Shown here in pieces: positions 26,745-35,301 of a DNA stretch of 64,000 nt. The stretch comes from Bradyrhizobium sp. LMTR 3 (GTDB lineage: Bacteria; Pseudomonadota; Alphaproteobacteria; Rhizobiales; Xanthobacteraceae), in contig NZ_MAXC01000051.1 in NCBI RefSeq assembly GCF_001693485.1, positions 359,839 to 423,838 on the forward strand, in the 5' to 3' direction. The notes under the pieces were generated by a model. That model saw only the letters and a program-made list of their open reading frames with translations. It ran no database searches and had not been told where the DNA came from. Within the stretch, counting starts at the first letter, position 1; each line of letters begins with the position of its first letter. The position numbers and the translations under genes were made by a program.

Positions 26745-28043
26745 GTGCGCGTCGAGCACCGCCATATCATCTATATTCAGGGTTACGATCCGCGCGGGCT
26801 GGCGCAATATTACCGCATGTTCCGGACCGAGCTGCGCAAGTTCGGCCGGCTTTATCAGCTCCAGGCCACCATCAGCCGGCCAAAGGTGGCGTCCGACGAC
26901 GAGATCGCGTCCTGGACCATCGATACCACAGCTTCCGACTGGCAGACACGCACGTCCTACGACTTCCTCCGGTTCGAGGACTTCATCCAGCAAGACCTGG
27001 CGTCGCCGATCTGGCGCACGGTGTTCAGCGCGGTCTGGATCTACTGGCGCCTCGTCTTCGCCGGCACCATTGCCCGCTTCGGCAAGGCGAACTGGCGTTT
27101 TGCGACTTTCATCACCTATCCGCACCTGATGCTGTTGCTGGAGGCCGTGTGCGTCGGCGCCATCGCCTTCGTGTTCGAGAAGGGCCTGAACGCCATCGGC
27201 ATTCCCGACGCAATCAGCATCGCCATCGCGGCCGCCCTCTTCGTTGCCCTGCTCGGCACGGTGCTGAAATACACCGAGAATGCCACCTACGTGCTTTATC
27301 TCCTGTGCGACACGATCTGGACCTGGGAATTCTCGCATCGCGAGCGCCCGGAATGGGACCAGCGCATCGACCGCTTTGCGCAGCATCTGGTCAACGTCGC
27401 CAGGAGCACCGACGCCGACGAGGTCGTCATCGTCGGCCATAGTTCCGGATCGTTCTTGAGCACGGAAATGCTGGCGCGTGCGCTCAGGCTCGATCCCGCG
27501 CTCGGCCGTCACGGGCCGCGGATCGTGCTGCTGACGATCGGCGGTAATTTCCCGATCGTCGGCTATCACGCCGTATCGAAAGAATTTCGCGAGCATCTGC
27601 GGACGCTGGCGGTCGAGCCGTCGGTCGACTGGATCGACTGTCAGGCCCGCAAGGACGTGATGAATTTCTACCAGTTCGATCCGATCACGAGCCACGGCAT
27701 CGACGTCGGGGCGGCGCGGCGCAACCCGAAGATCGTGCCGGTTCGCTTCCGTGACATCATCCGGCCCGAGCACTACGAGAAATTCCGCTGGCAGTTCTTC
27801 CGCGTGCATTTCCAGTTCGTGATGGCCAACGAACGGCCCAACGCCTACGACTTCTTCATGATCGTCTGCGGGCCGGTCCCGCTCAGCTCGCGCATGGCCG
27901 TCCCCGACGCTGCGCTCGATGTCGCCACTGGCGATTCCGGAGCCCGCGACCGGGCCTGGAAAAGGCTCCAAGCCGCCACCACGGCCGCCGCAAGTGCCGC
28001 CGATTTGAGCAAAAAGGAACCATCCGCCCGCCGCAGCGGTTGA
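26745..28043 (+). CDS. Membrane-embedded alpha/beta-hydrolase-like protein, unknown function
   Basis: This is a 432-residue protein starting with GTG, with GGGGAC eight bases upstream. The first strand HIIYIQGYDPRG resembles the start of an alpha/beta-hydrolase fold. Two membrane helices are inserted (about 121-146 and 154-177). The fold then resumes with VVIVGHSSGSFLSTEM (nucleophile elbow, S233) and strand RIVLLTIGGNFP. A late region with SHGIDVG and Arg-rich segments follows, and the tail is Ala/Lys-rich. A lipase or esterase acting at the inner face of the membrane is plausible. The acid and His partners cannot be fixed by eye. It sits between xseB and dxs on the same strand. Confidence 0.75.
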   Translation: MRVEHRHIIYIQGYDPRGLAQYYRMFRTELRKFGRLYQLQATISRPKVASDDEIASWTIDTTASDWQTRTSYDFLRFEDFIQQDLASPIWRTVFSAVWIYWRLVFAGTIARFGKANWRFATFITYPHLMLLLEAVCVGAIAFVFEKGLNAIGIPDAISIAIAAALFVALLGTVLKYTENATYVLYLLCDTIWTWEFSHRERPEWDQRIDRFAQHLVNVARSTDADEVVIVGHSSGSFLSTEMLARALRLDPALGRHGPRIVLLTIGGNFPIVGYHAVSKEFREHLRTLAVEPSVDWIDCQARKDVMNFYQFDPITSHGIDVGAARRNPKIVPVRFRDIIRPEHYEKFRWQFFRVHFQFVMANERPNAYDFFMIVCGPVPLSSRMAVPDAALDVATGDSGARDRAWKRLQAATTAAASAADLSKKEPSARRSG

Positions 28044-28370
28044 GAAATCTGGCCTTTTCGGCCCCGGGCCCCAGGACCGAATCGGCGCGCCGGGTTGGCT
28101 TTGGCGGCGGCTTTAGTGTAAAGCTTGCGGTTCAATCCGCTGGGAGAGCAGCCTGCCGGGTGATTTTCGACGGCAGCAAGCGCTTCAAATAGCTAAAGAA
28201 ACTGAACCGGGAAGGGTTAGAAGCGACTAAGTGATGCATATCACAGGGTTCAAACCGGAGTGCATCTAGGCTTTCAAATCAGGTACCGGCCTGCCGGACT
28301 GGCAGGTGGGTCCGGATTTTCGCGGCGCGGTTAACGCGCTTCCCGTCTCGCGTCGGGCCTTTATCCCGAC
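28044..28370. other. Leader/promoter region of dxs
   Basis: A gap of 327 bases with no gene. It contains the CRP/FNR-like palindrome listed separately and a GC-rich hairpin near 28285-28310 (CCGGCCTGCCGG). It is the likely control region of dxs. Confidence 0.4.
28230..28245. promoter_or_regulatory. Candidate CRP/FNR-family binding site upstream of dxs
   Basis: AGTGATGCATATCACA fits the CRP pattern TGTGA-N6-TCACA with one mismatch. It also keeps the TGA-N6-TCA core of FNR/FixK boxes. Its centre is about 133 bases before the dxs ATG. Which regulator would use it cannot be decided from the site. Confidence 0.5.
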
Positions 28371-30317
28371 ATGCAAAATTGGAATATCGCAGTGACCACA
28401 TATAGTAAAACGCCGCTTCTCGATACCATCCGAACGCCCGAGGATCTTCGCAAGCTCAAGATCGAGCAGGTGCGGCAGGTCGCGGACGAGCTCCGCCAGG
28501 AAACCATCGACGCCGTCTCGGTGACCGGTGGCCACTTCGGCGCCGGCCTCGGCGTCGTCGAACTGACCACCGCGATCCACTACATCTTCGACACGCCGCG
28601 CGACCGCCTGATCTGGGACGTCGGCCACCAGGCCTACCCGCACAAGATCCTGACCGGCCGCCGCGACCGCATCCGCACGCTGCGCACCGGCGGTGGCCTC
28701 TCCGGCTTCACCAAGCGCACCGAGAGCGACTACGACCCGTTCGGCGCCGCGCACTCCTCGACCTCGATCTCCGCCGGCCTCGGAATGGCCGTGGCGCGCG
28801 ACCTCTCCGGTGGCAAGAACAACGTGATCTCCGTGATCGGCGACGGCGCGATGTCGGCCGGCATGGCCTATGAAGCCATGAACAACGCAGGCGCGATGAA
28901 TTCGCGGCTGATCGTCATCCTCAACGACAACGACATGTCGATTGCGCCGCCGGTCGGCGCGATGAGCGCCTATCTCTCCCGCCTCTACTCCGGCAAGACC
29001 TACCGCACGCTGCGCGACGCAGCCAAGCAGATCAACAAGCGCCTGCCGAAAATCCTCGCCAACCGCGCCAACCGCGTCGAGGAATATTCCCGCGGCTTCA
29101 TGATGGACGGCGGCACGCTGTTCGAGGAGCTCGGCTTCTATTACGTCGGCCCGATCGACGGCCATAACCTCGACCATCTGCTGCCTGTTTTGAAGAACGT
29201 CCGCGACATGGAAACCGGCCCGATCCTGGTTCACGTCGTGACGCAAAAGGGCAAGGGCTACGGTCCGGCGGAAGCCTCCGCCGACAAGTATCACGCCGTC
29301 GTCAAGTTCGACGTCGCCACCGGCGCGCAGGCCAAGGCCAAGCCGAATGCGCCGGCCTACCAGAACGTGTTCGGCCAGAGCCTGGTCAAGGAAGCCGAGA
29401 AGGACGACAAGATCGTCGCCATCACCGCCGCGATGCCGTCGGGTACCGGCGTCGACATCTTCAACAAGTCATTTCCGGAGCGCACCTTCGACGTCGGCAT
29501 TGCCGAGCAGCATGCGGTGACGTTTGCGGCGGGGCTTGCCACCGAAGGCTACAAGCCGTTCTGCGCGATCTACTCGACCTTCCTGCAGCGCGGCTATGAC
29601 CAGGTGGTCCATGACGTTGCGATCCAGAGCCTGCCGGTCCGCTTCGCGATCGACCGCGCCGGCCTGGTCGGCGCCGACGGCGCCACCCATGCCGGTTCGT
29701 TCGACAACGCCTATCTCGGCTGCCTGCCGAACTTCGTCATCATGGCGGCGTCCGACGAAGCCGAACTGGTGCACATGGTCGCCACGCAAGTCGCGATCAA
29801 CGACCGGCCGAGCGCGGTGCGTTATCCGCGCGGAGAAGGCCGCGGCGTCGAAATGCCCGAGGTCGGCATCCCCCTCGAGATCGGCAAGGGCCGCATCGTC
29901 CGCCAGGGCAGCAAGGTCGCCCTGCTCTCGTTCGGCACGCGAATAGCCGAATGCGAAAAGGCTGCTGACGAACTCGCCGCTCACGGCCTGTCCACCACCA
30001 TCGCCGACGCCCGCTTCATGAAGCCGCTCGACGTCGATCTGGTGCTGAAGCTGGCGCGCGACCACGAGGTGCTGCTCACCATCGAGGAAGGCTCGATCGG
30101 CGGCTTCGGCTCGCACGTCATGCAGACGCTGGCCGAACACGGCATGCTCGACGGCGGCCTGCGCATGCGTGCGATGATCCTGCCCGACGAGTTCATTGAC
30201 CACGACTCGCCGAACGCGATGTATGCCCATGCCGGGCTCGACGCCAAGGGCATCGTCGCCAAGGTGTTCGACGCGCTCGGCAAGGACTACAAGACCGAGA
30301 CCGTCAAGCTCGCCTAG
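28371..30317 (+). CDS. dxs: 1-deoxy-D-xylulose-5-phosphate synthase
   Basis: This is a 648-residue enzyme. It joins pyruvate and glyceraldehyde 3-phosphate, the first step of the MEP isoprenoid pathway, using thiamine diphosphate. Visible motifs are DVGHQAYPHKILTGRRD, the ThDP-binding GDGAMSAGMAYEAMNNAG with the downstream NDN, the central FDVGIAEQHAVTFAAGLA with the catalytic Glu, and the C-terminal transketolase domain. The length is normal. The start could be ATG 28371 or GTG 28392, which gives the common N-terminus MTTYSKTPLLD; the latter has a better family fit. It stands in the order xseB, hydrolase-like gene, dxs, tlyA. Confidence 0.97.
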   Translation: MQNWNIAVTTYSKTPLLDTIRTPEDLRKLKIEQVRQVADELRQETIDAVSVTGGHFGAGLGVVELTTAIHYIFDTPRDRLIWDVGHQAYPHKILTGRRDRIRTLRTGGGLSGFTKRTESDYDPFGAAHSSTSISAGLGMAVARDLSGGKNNVISVIGDGAMSAGMAYEAMNNAGAMNSRLIVILNDNDMSIAPPVGAMSAYLSRLYSGKTYRTLRDAAKQINKRLPKILANRANRVEEYSRGFMMDGGTLFEELGFYYVGPIDGHNLDHLLPVLKNVRDMETGPILVHVVTQKGKGYGPAEASADKYHAVVKFDVATGAQAKAKPNAPAYQNVFGQSLVKEAEKDDKIVAITAAMPSGTGVDIFNKSFPERTFDVGIAEQHAVTFAAGLATEGYKPFCAIYSTFLQRGYDQVVHDVAIQSLPVRFAIDRAGLVGADGATHAGSFDNAYLGCLPNFVIMAASDEAELVHMVATQVAINDRPSAVRYPRGEGRGVEMPEVGIPLEIGKGRIVRQGSKVALLSFGTRIAECEKAADELAAHGLSTTIADARFMKPLDVDLVLKLARDHEVLLTIEEGSIGGFGSHVMQTLAEHGMLDGGLRMRAMILPDEFIDHDSPNAMYAHAGLDAKGIVAKVFDALGKDYKTETVKLA

Positions 30318-30345
30318 GGTTAAGGTCTATCCGCGGACACGCTTC

Positions 30346-30369
30346 ACCTCTCCCGCTTGCGGGGGAGGT
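30346..30369. repeat. Short GC hairpin after dxs
   Basis: ACCTCTCCCGC and GCGGGGGAGGT form a hairpin with a two-base turn. No T-run follows, so it is a weak terminator candidate and may be part of a dispersed repeat family. Confidence 0.45.
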
Positions 30370-30402
30370 CGGATCGCATCGTTCCTTGGCGCCGGTAATC
30401 CC

Positions 30403-30975
30403 ATGAAGATCTATCTGGCGGGTCCCGATGTGTTCCTGCCTGATTCAATCGAGATCGGGCGCCGCAAAGCCGCGATCTGCGCCCAGTATGGGCTGACCGG
30501 CCTCTACCCGCTCGACAACGCGGTTGACCTTGCCGCCGCCGACGCGTCGCTTTCGATCTTCAAGGGCAATGAAGCAATGATGGATGCGGCGGACGCAATC
30601 ATTGCCAATCTTACGCCGTTTCGCGGCCCCAGTGCCGACGCCGGCACGGTCTATGAACTCGGCTACATGGCCGGTCGCCGCAAGCTCTGCCTGGCCTATA
30701 GCAACGACCCCGCAGCCTATGTTGAGCGGGTAAAGCGGAACTACGATGTGACCAAATCCGCCACCGGCCATCTGATCGACGGCGACGGGCTGGCGGTGGA
30801 AGATTTCGGCCTGCCCGACAATCTCATGATGATCCACACGCTCGATCTGCATGGTGCTAGACTGGTGACGCCGCGGCAGCGGCCGCAAGATATCTGGCAC
30901 GATCTCACCTCGTTCGAGGTCTGCGTCGCTGTGGCGGCGGATCGCGCCACGGCAAATCGGACTGAACTTGGCTGA
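30403..30975 (+). CDS. Nucleoside 2-deoxyribosyltransferase family protein
   Basis: This 190-residue protein starts MKIYLAGPDVFLPDS. The family glycine loop is followed by NLTPFRGPSADAGTVYELGYMAGRRK, in which the D-x-G-T-x-x-E-x-G motif carries the catalytic glutamate. Members move deoxyribose between bases or hydrolyse modified nucleotides in salvage. Its last eight bases overlap the start of tlyA, so the genes are cotranslated. The exact substrate is not readable from sequence. Confidence 0.9.
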   Translation: MKIYLAGPDVFLPDSIEIGRRKAAICAQYGLTGLYPLDNAVDLAAADASLSIFKGNEAMMDAADAIIANLTPFRGPSADAGTVYELGYMAGRRKLCLAYSNDPAAYVERVKRNYDVTKSATGHLIDGDGLAVEDFGLPDNLMMIHTLDLHGARLVTPRQRPQDIWHDLTSFEVCVAVAADRATANRTELG

Positions 30976-31723
30976 CAAGAGCGACAGCGAAACCTCTCCC
31001 CGCACGCGCGTGGACGTGCTGCTGGTCGAGCGCGGCCTGTTCGAAAGCCGCGCCCGCGCACGCGCTGCGATCGACGCCGGTGGCGTGACGGCTGACGGCA
31101 GGCCCGTGCTGAAGGCATCGGAGATGATCGCCGTCAATGCCGAATTGTCCGCCCAGCCCGCGCACCCTTACGTCTCGCGCGGCGGCGTCAAGCTCGCCGG
31201 CGCGCTGGAGCATTATCCGATCGAGATCGAGGATCATGTCTGCCTCGACGTCGGTGCCTCCACCGGCGGATTCACCGAGGTGCTGCTGGCGAACGGCGCC
31301 AGCCTCGTCTTCGCCATCGATGTCGGGCGCGGCCAGTTGCATCCCTCGCTGCAGAGCCATCCCAAAGTCGTGTCGATGGAAGAAACCGACATCCGCCAGT
31401 TCGAGGGCAAGCGCCTGCCCGCCCGGCCGGATGTCGTCGTTATCGACGTCAGCTTCATTTCCTTGAAGGCGGTGCTGCCGGTGGCGCTGTCGCTGGCCGC
31501 AGCCCCGATGCACCTGCTCGCGCTGATCAAGCCGCAGTTCGAGGCGGAACGAAAGCACTCCAAGCACGGCATCATCCGCAACGCGATGGTGCATCAGGCG
31601 ATCTGCGACGACATCTCGGCGTTCGCCGCCTCGCTCGGCTGCACCGATATCCAGGTGTTTCCGTCGTCGATCAAAGGCGGCGACGGCAATATGGAGTTCT
31701 TCATGGGCGCGCGCCGTGGCTGA
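30968..31723 (+). CDS. tlyA: TlyA-family rRNA (cytidine-2'-O)-methyltransferase
   Basis: This is a 251-residue protein starting with TTG. Residues 12-70 form an S4 RNA-binding domain (RVDVLLVERGLFESRARARA). The remainder is a Rossmann methyltransferase with SAM motif CLDVGASTGGFTEVLL and later VVVIDVSFISLK. TlyA enzymes methylate 16S and 23S rRNA cytidines and have also been called hemolysins. It overlaps the upstream and downstream genes by eight bases each, which makes a tight three-gene operon. Confidence 0.94.
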   Translation: MADKSDSETSPRTRVDVLLVERGLFESRARARAAIDAGGVTADGRPVLKASEMIAVNAELSAQPAHPYVSRGGVKLAGALEHYPIEIEDHVCLDVGASTGGFTEVLLANGASLVFAIDVGRGQLHPSLQSHPKVVSMEETDIRQFEGKRLPARPDVVVIDVSFISLKAVLPVALSLAAAPMHLLALIKPQFEAERKHSKHGIIRNAMVHQAICDDISAFAASLGCTDIQVFPSSIKGGDGNMEFFMGARRG

Positions 31724-32963
31724 GAGCGAGCGCCTCGTCATCGACCATGTCGGCCATCACGGCGACGGCGTCGCCATATCAGGCGGCGGCAACGTCTATG
31801 TGCCGTACGCGCTCGGCGGCGAAACAATAGAGGCCGGTCCGGTTCCGGGCCACCATCCCGACCGCCGGCGATTGCTCAAGGTCGAGACGGCGAGCGTCGA
31901 GCGCGTCGCACCGTTCTGTCCGCATTTCGGCGTCTGCGGCGGCTGTGCGATCCAGCACTGGGACGCCGAACCCTATCGCGCCTGGAAGCGCGGGTCCGTG
32001 GTGACGACGCTCTCGCAGGCGGGAATCGATTGCGACGTCGCAACCCTCGTCGATGCCCATGGCGCGGGCCGCCGGCGCGTCACCCTGCACGCGCGGATGG
32101 GAACGCATGGCGTGCTCAAGGTCGGCTATGCAGCGGCCGGTTCGCACGACATCATTCCGATCGACCGCTGTCCGATCCTCGACCCGCAATTGAGCGGCGC
32201 GATCGAGGCCGCGTGGGCCATCGCCGAGCCGTTGATTGCGATGGGCAAGCCGCTCGACATCCAGATCACCGCGACCAATAGCGGCCTCGACGTCGATGTG
32301 CGTGGCTCCGGGCCGGTATCTTCAGCCATGATCGCGCGGCTGTCGCGCATCGCCGAACAGCACCGGCTGGCGCGGCTGACGCGCCATGGCGAACTGGTGC
32401 TGATGCGAACGCCGCCCGTAATCTCGATTGGCGCGGCGCAGGTCACGCTGCCGCCCGGCTCGTTCCTGCAGGCCACGGTGGCGGGCGAGGAGGCGCTGGC
32501 TGCGCTCGTCCTCGAGCATTGCAAGCGCGCCAAGCATGTCGCCGACCTGTTCTGCGGCGTCGGCCCCTTCGCGCTGCGGCTTGCGGCGAAGTCGCGTGTA
32601 ACCGCTTTCGACAGCGACGCCGGCGCGGTAGCAGCCTTGCAGAAAGCCGCGACCTCCACCTCAGGGCTGAAGCCGGTCAAGGCCGAAGCGCGCGACCTGT
32701 TCCGACGCCCGCTGATGCCGCAGGAGTTGCGAGACTACGATACGGTGGTGTTTGATCCTCCGCGGCAGGGCGCGCAAGCGCAGGTGACGCAGATTGCGGC
32801 GAGCAAGGTGCCGACGGCGGTTGCGGTCTCGTGCAACGTCACGACGTTCGCGCGCGATGCGAAGATCTTGATCGACGGCGGTTTCAAAATCGAAGGCGTC
32901 ACGCCCGTCGACCAATTCCGCCACACGCCACATGTGGAATTGGTGGCGCGGTTCAGGCGATAA
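31716..32963 (+). CDS. rlmD: 23S rRNA (uracil-5-)-methyltransferase, RlmD/RumA family
   Basis: This is a 415-residue protein starting with GTG. A cysteine cluster for a 4Fe-4S centre is visible (C68, C74, C77 in CPHFGVCGGC, plus the Cys in DRCPIL). The SAM-binding motif VADLFCGVGPFALRL, the DPPRQGA motif and the catalytic cysteine in VAVSCNVTTF follow. Together these mark TrmA/RlmC/RlmD enzymes that form 5-methyluridine in 23S rRNA. The choice between RlmC- and RlmD-type positions is not certain. Its start overlaps tlyA, giving a small rRNA-modification operon. Confidence 0.92.
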   Translation: MAESERLVIDHVGHHGDGVAISGGGNVYVPYALGGETIEAGPVPGHHPDRRRLLKVETASVERVAPFCPHFGVCGGCAIQHWDAEPYRAWKRGSVVTTLSQAGIDCDVATLVDAHGAGRRRVTLHARMGTHGVLKVGYAAAGSHDIIPIDRCPILDPQLSGAIEAAWAIAEPLIAMGKPLDIQITATNSGLDVDVRGSGPVSSAMIARLSRIAEQHRLARLTRHGELVLMRTPPVISIGAAQVTLPPGSFLQATVAGEEALAALVLEHCKRAKHVADLFCGVGPFALRLAAKSRVTAFDSDAGAVAALQKAATSTSGLKPVKAEARDLFRRPLMPQELRDYDTVVFDPPRQGAQAQVTQIAASKVPTAVAVSCNVTTFARDAKILIDGGFKIEGVTPVDQFRHTPHVELVARFRR

Positions 32964-32975
32964 GGCGCTTCTTGC

Positions 32976-33145
32976 TTACCCTCCCCTGGAGGGGAAGGGT
33001 CGGCTCACATTGAGCGCAGCGAAAATGTGAGACGGGGTGGGGCGATCTCTCAACTCGGGCACTGCTGGATGCGGAGAGACCATCACCCCACCCCGCCGCT
33101 CATTTCATGAGCGTCGACCCTCCCCCTTCCAGGGGAGGGTGAACA
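32976..33145. repeat. Composite GC-rich inverted repeat between convergent genes
   Basis: The outer arms TTACCCTCCCCTGGAGGGGA and TCCAGGGGAGGGTGAA are inverted copies. Inside lie the inverted words ACGGGGTGGGGCGA and ATCACCCCACCCCG. It fills the gap between rlmD and the convergent VWA gene. The sequence looks like a mobile intergenic repeat; it may also terminate transcripts from both sides. Confidence 0.75.
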
Positions 33146-33162
33146 AGTCCGAATTCCGGAAG

Positions 33163-34032
33163 TCACCTCCCCCACCGGTCCTGCCAGATCTTCTCGCCGA
33201 CCATGCAATTGACGCGCGGCTCTCGGCCCGCTGCAGGCACCACCGGGCGTTCGGGCGTGCGGCCGGCGATCTCGAGCAGCAGCTTGGTGCGGATGGCTTC
33301 CTTGAACTTGTCGCGGTCCTTGATAGTCACCACGAACGAGCCGGGGCCGCCGATGACGCAGTCCTCGTAATAGAAATCGAGATTGTCGATATCCATGGTG
33401 GAATAAGACGGCTCCTTCACCATGATGGGCAGGCCGTTGATGACGATGCCCTTTTCCAGCGCGGCATCGCGCGCGATCAGGACCGGCGCGCCGTTGTTGT
33501 TCGGGCCATCGCCCGAGATATCGATCACCCGCCGCAAACCGCGGTGCGGGCTCTCGTCGAACAGCGGCATGGCGAAGTTGATCGCACCCGAAATCGAGGT
33601 GCGCGATGCCCGGCGGATCGGGGTCTTGACGATCTCGTTGGCGACGGCGTCAGCCGTCTCGGGTCCGTCGATCACGCGCCAGGGAATAATGATCTTCTGG
33701 TCGGTTGATGCCGCCCACTCGAAATAGGTGATCGCGATCCTGCCGTTCGGCCCGCTCTTGAGCGCCTGCAAGAATTCCTTGGAAAGGATCGCCTGCGCGT
33801 AGCCCTCCCGCTGCAGCGCCAGTTCATCCATGTCCATGGAATAGGAGACGTCGACGGCAAGGACGAGTTCCAGGTCGACGGTCGGATTGGCGTCCTTGTC
33901 GGCCAGTTGGCCAGCAGCGTTCGCCTGGTGGCTCGGCCGGTTCGTTGGGTTCGGCGCGGCGACACCTGCCACGTCGCCGCCAGCGAGCATGCCGGCTACA
34001 AGCAGCACCCCGATCGAGACATACCAGCGCAT
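33163..34032 (-). CDS. DUF1194 protein with VWA-like domain, exported
   Basis: This is a 289-residue protein. GGGAGGG six bases before ATG 34032 and the signal peptide MRWYVSIGVLLVAGMLAG decide the start; a frame to 34086 is open but less likely. The mature part begins with VDLELVLAVDVSYSMDMDE, a MIDAS-type D-x-S-x-S metal motif, and continues with RRVIDISGDGPNNNG. This is the DUF1194 family, a von Willebrand factor A relative found in alphaproteobacteria. Function is unknown; VWA folds usually bind proteins through a metal ion. Confidence 0.88.
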   Translation of the reverse strand: MRWYVSIGVLLVAGMLAGGDVAGVAAPNPTNRPSHQANAAGQLADKDANPTVDLELVLAVDVSYSMDMDELALQREGYAQAILSKEFLQALKSGPNGRIAITYFEWAASTDQKIIIPWRVIDGPETADAVANEIVKTPIRRASRTSISGAINFAMPLFDESPHRGLRRVIDISGDGPNNNGAPVLIARDAALEKGIVINGLPIMVKEPSYSTMDIDNLDFYYEDCVIGGPGSFVVTIKDRDKFKEAIRTKLLLEIAGRTPERPVVPAAGREPRVNCMVGEKIWQDRWGR

Positions 34033-34373
34033 TGCGGCCCTCCCGTCGAACGTCAGCAATGGTGACATGCAAAACCGTCGGCGCAAAGCGCTGAAATCAT
34101 TTGTCCTTCACATTCGGGTTAGGATCGACCTCGTCCATAGCAGGCGTGCTCGGCCGGTTCCACGCCGCGAGCGCCTGTCGGAATCCGGCGCGATGGCCGC
34201 CCCGATCGAGCTGAAACTCTCGACTCCCCCGGTTTCAGGACCGGCCGGGAGCCTGTAAACTGATCGAGACGGCCGTCAGCCGCGGCGATCAGACCATGGC
34301 GCAGCGCCTGGCAGACTGCCGCGCCAACTGAACGCGGCGGGCTCGTCGGATTTCCTTCGCTTCGGGACTACAA
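34033..34373. other. Divergent promoter region between the VWA gene and clpS
   Basis: No supported gene. A 21-codon frame starting ATG 34193 and a short open stretch around 34261-34331 lack ribosome sites or known motifs. Confidence 0.35.
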
Positions 34374-34679
34374 ATGGCAGATACCGTCGTCACGCCAAAA
34401 ACCAAGGTCAAAACCAAGGTCGAACGGCCGCGCCTGCACAAGGTCATCCTGATCAATGACGACTTCACGCCGCGTGAATTCGTCGTCACGGTGCTGAAGG
34501 CCGAATTCCGCATGACCGAGGACCAGGCCCACAAGGTGATGATAACAGCGCACCGCCGCGGCGTCTGCGTCGTCGCCGTGTTCACCAGGGACGTCGCCGA
34601 GACCAAGGCGACCCGCGCCACCGACGCCGGCCGCGCCAAGGGCTATCCACTATTGTTCACGACCGAGCCGGAGGAATGA
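34374..34679 (+). CDS. clpS: ATP-dependent Clp protease adaptor ClpS (stand-alone copy)
   Basis: This 101-residue protein has the ClpS core HKVILINDDFTPREFVV (the Asn/Asp pair binds the N-terminal amino group of substrates), HKVMITAHRRG with the binding-pocket His, and VFTRDVAETKA. ClpS hands N-degron proteins to ClpAP. No clpA follows; the next gene is a transposase. Many alphaproteobacteria have a ClpS1 beside clpA and a separate ClpS2, and the context suggests this is the ClpS2 type. The N-terminal 20 residues are Lys/Thr-rich and flexible, as needed for the adaptor. Confidence 0.94.
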   Translation: MADTVVTPKTKVKTKVERPRLHKVILINDDFTPREFVVTVLKAEFRMTEDQAHKVMITAHRRGVCVVAVFTRDVAETKATRATDAGRAKGYPLLFTTEPEE

Positions 34680-34683
34680 TTCT

Positions 34684-34717
34684 CCCGTAGCCCGGATGGA
34701 GCGCAGCGAAATCCGGG
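34684..34717 (+). repeat. REP unit, left flank of the RAYT gene
   Basis: CCCGTAGCCCGGATGGAGCG continues to AATCCGGGG and can fold as a hairpin through CCCGGAT/ATCCGGG. A nearly identical copy in inverted orientation lies on the other side of the transposase gene (35267-35301). Confidence 0.85.
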
Positions 34718-34718
34718 G

Positions 34719-35255
34719 TCAGTCCTTCCGCTCACCGAAATTGCTCGTATCGGCACTCCCGTCGCCGCCCCAATCCGGAGGCAAAATGCCCGCACGGACA
34801 TAACGATGCAGCGATGAAAACGGCCAATCGGACGGAGATGCTGCGAGCTGATGCTTGACGGGATTAAAATGCACATAGTCGGCGCAGCGCTCGAAATCCC
34901 GTTCATCACGTATCGTGTGCTCCCAAAAGCGTTTCTGCCAGAGCGAGTATTCTCCGCGATGGTCGCGCGAAACTTGCGCGCCTGTCGCGATGACACTTCG
35001 CGTAAAGCTTCCCTTGATCCGGCGCCACCTGTCTGAAAAGTCCGAGTCGCCGGGCGGCAATGTTAGAATTGCATGTAGGTGGTCCGGGAGAATGACGACG
35101 GCCTCTGTAACAAAAGGCCGCTCGTTCCGCACTTTCCGAAATGCCGCGCGCAGCAACACAACATGATCAATCAGCGCGGATGATCTTCGATCATCCAGCG
35201 TGACTGTGAAGAAGAACGTCCCGCCGGGGACGAAGTTGCGTCGATAGTGCACCAT
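34719..35255 (-). CDS. REP-associated tyrosine transposase (RAYT)
   Basis: This is a 178-residue Y1-transposase-fold protein. It has the HUH-type motif DHLHAILTLP, an upstream FFFTVTLDDR strand and the helix carrying the probable nucleophile tyrosine in CADYVHFNPVKH. This matches RAYT/TnpA-REP enzymes, single-copy domesticated relatives of IS200/IS605 transposases that bind and nick REP hairpins. Both flanks carry REP units in opposite orientation, as expected. Start ATG 35255. The length is typical and no disruption is seen, so it may be active in spreading the REP family seen elsewhere in the window. Confidence 0.92.
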   Translation of the reverse strand: MVHYRRNFVPGGTFFFTVTLDDRRSSALIDHVVLLRAAFRKVRNERPFVTEAVVILPDHLHAILTLPPGDSDFSDRWRRIKGSFTRSVIATGAQVSRDHRGEYSLWQKRFWEHTIRDERDFERCADYVHFNPVKHQLAASPSDWPFSSLHRYVRAGILPPDWGGDGSADTSNFGERKD

Positions 35256-35266
35256 GGAGCCAGTCT

Positions 35267-35301
35267 ACCCGGATTGCGCTGCGCTCCATCCGGGCTACGG
35301 G
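35267..35301 (-). repeat. REP unit, right flank of the RAYT gene
   Basis: This is the inverse copy of the REP at 34684-34717, with two changes. It overlaps the 3' end of the cyclase gene and supplies that gene's stop codon (positions 35295-35297). Confidence 0.85.
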
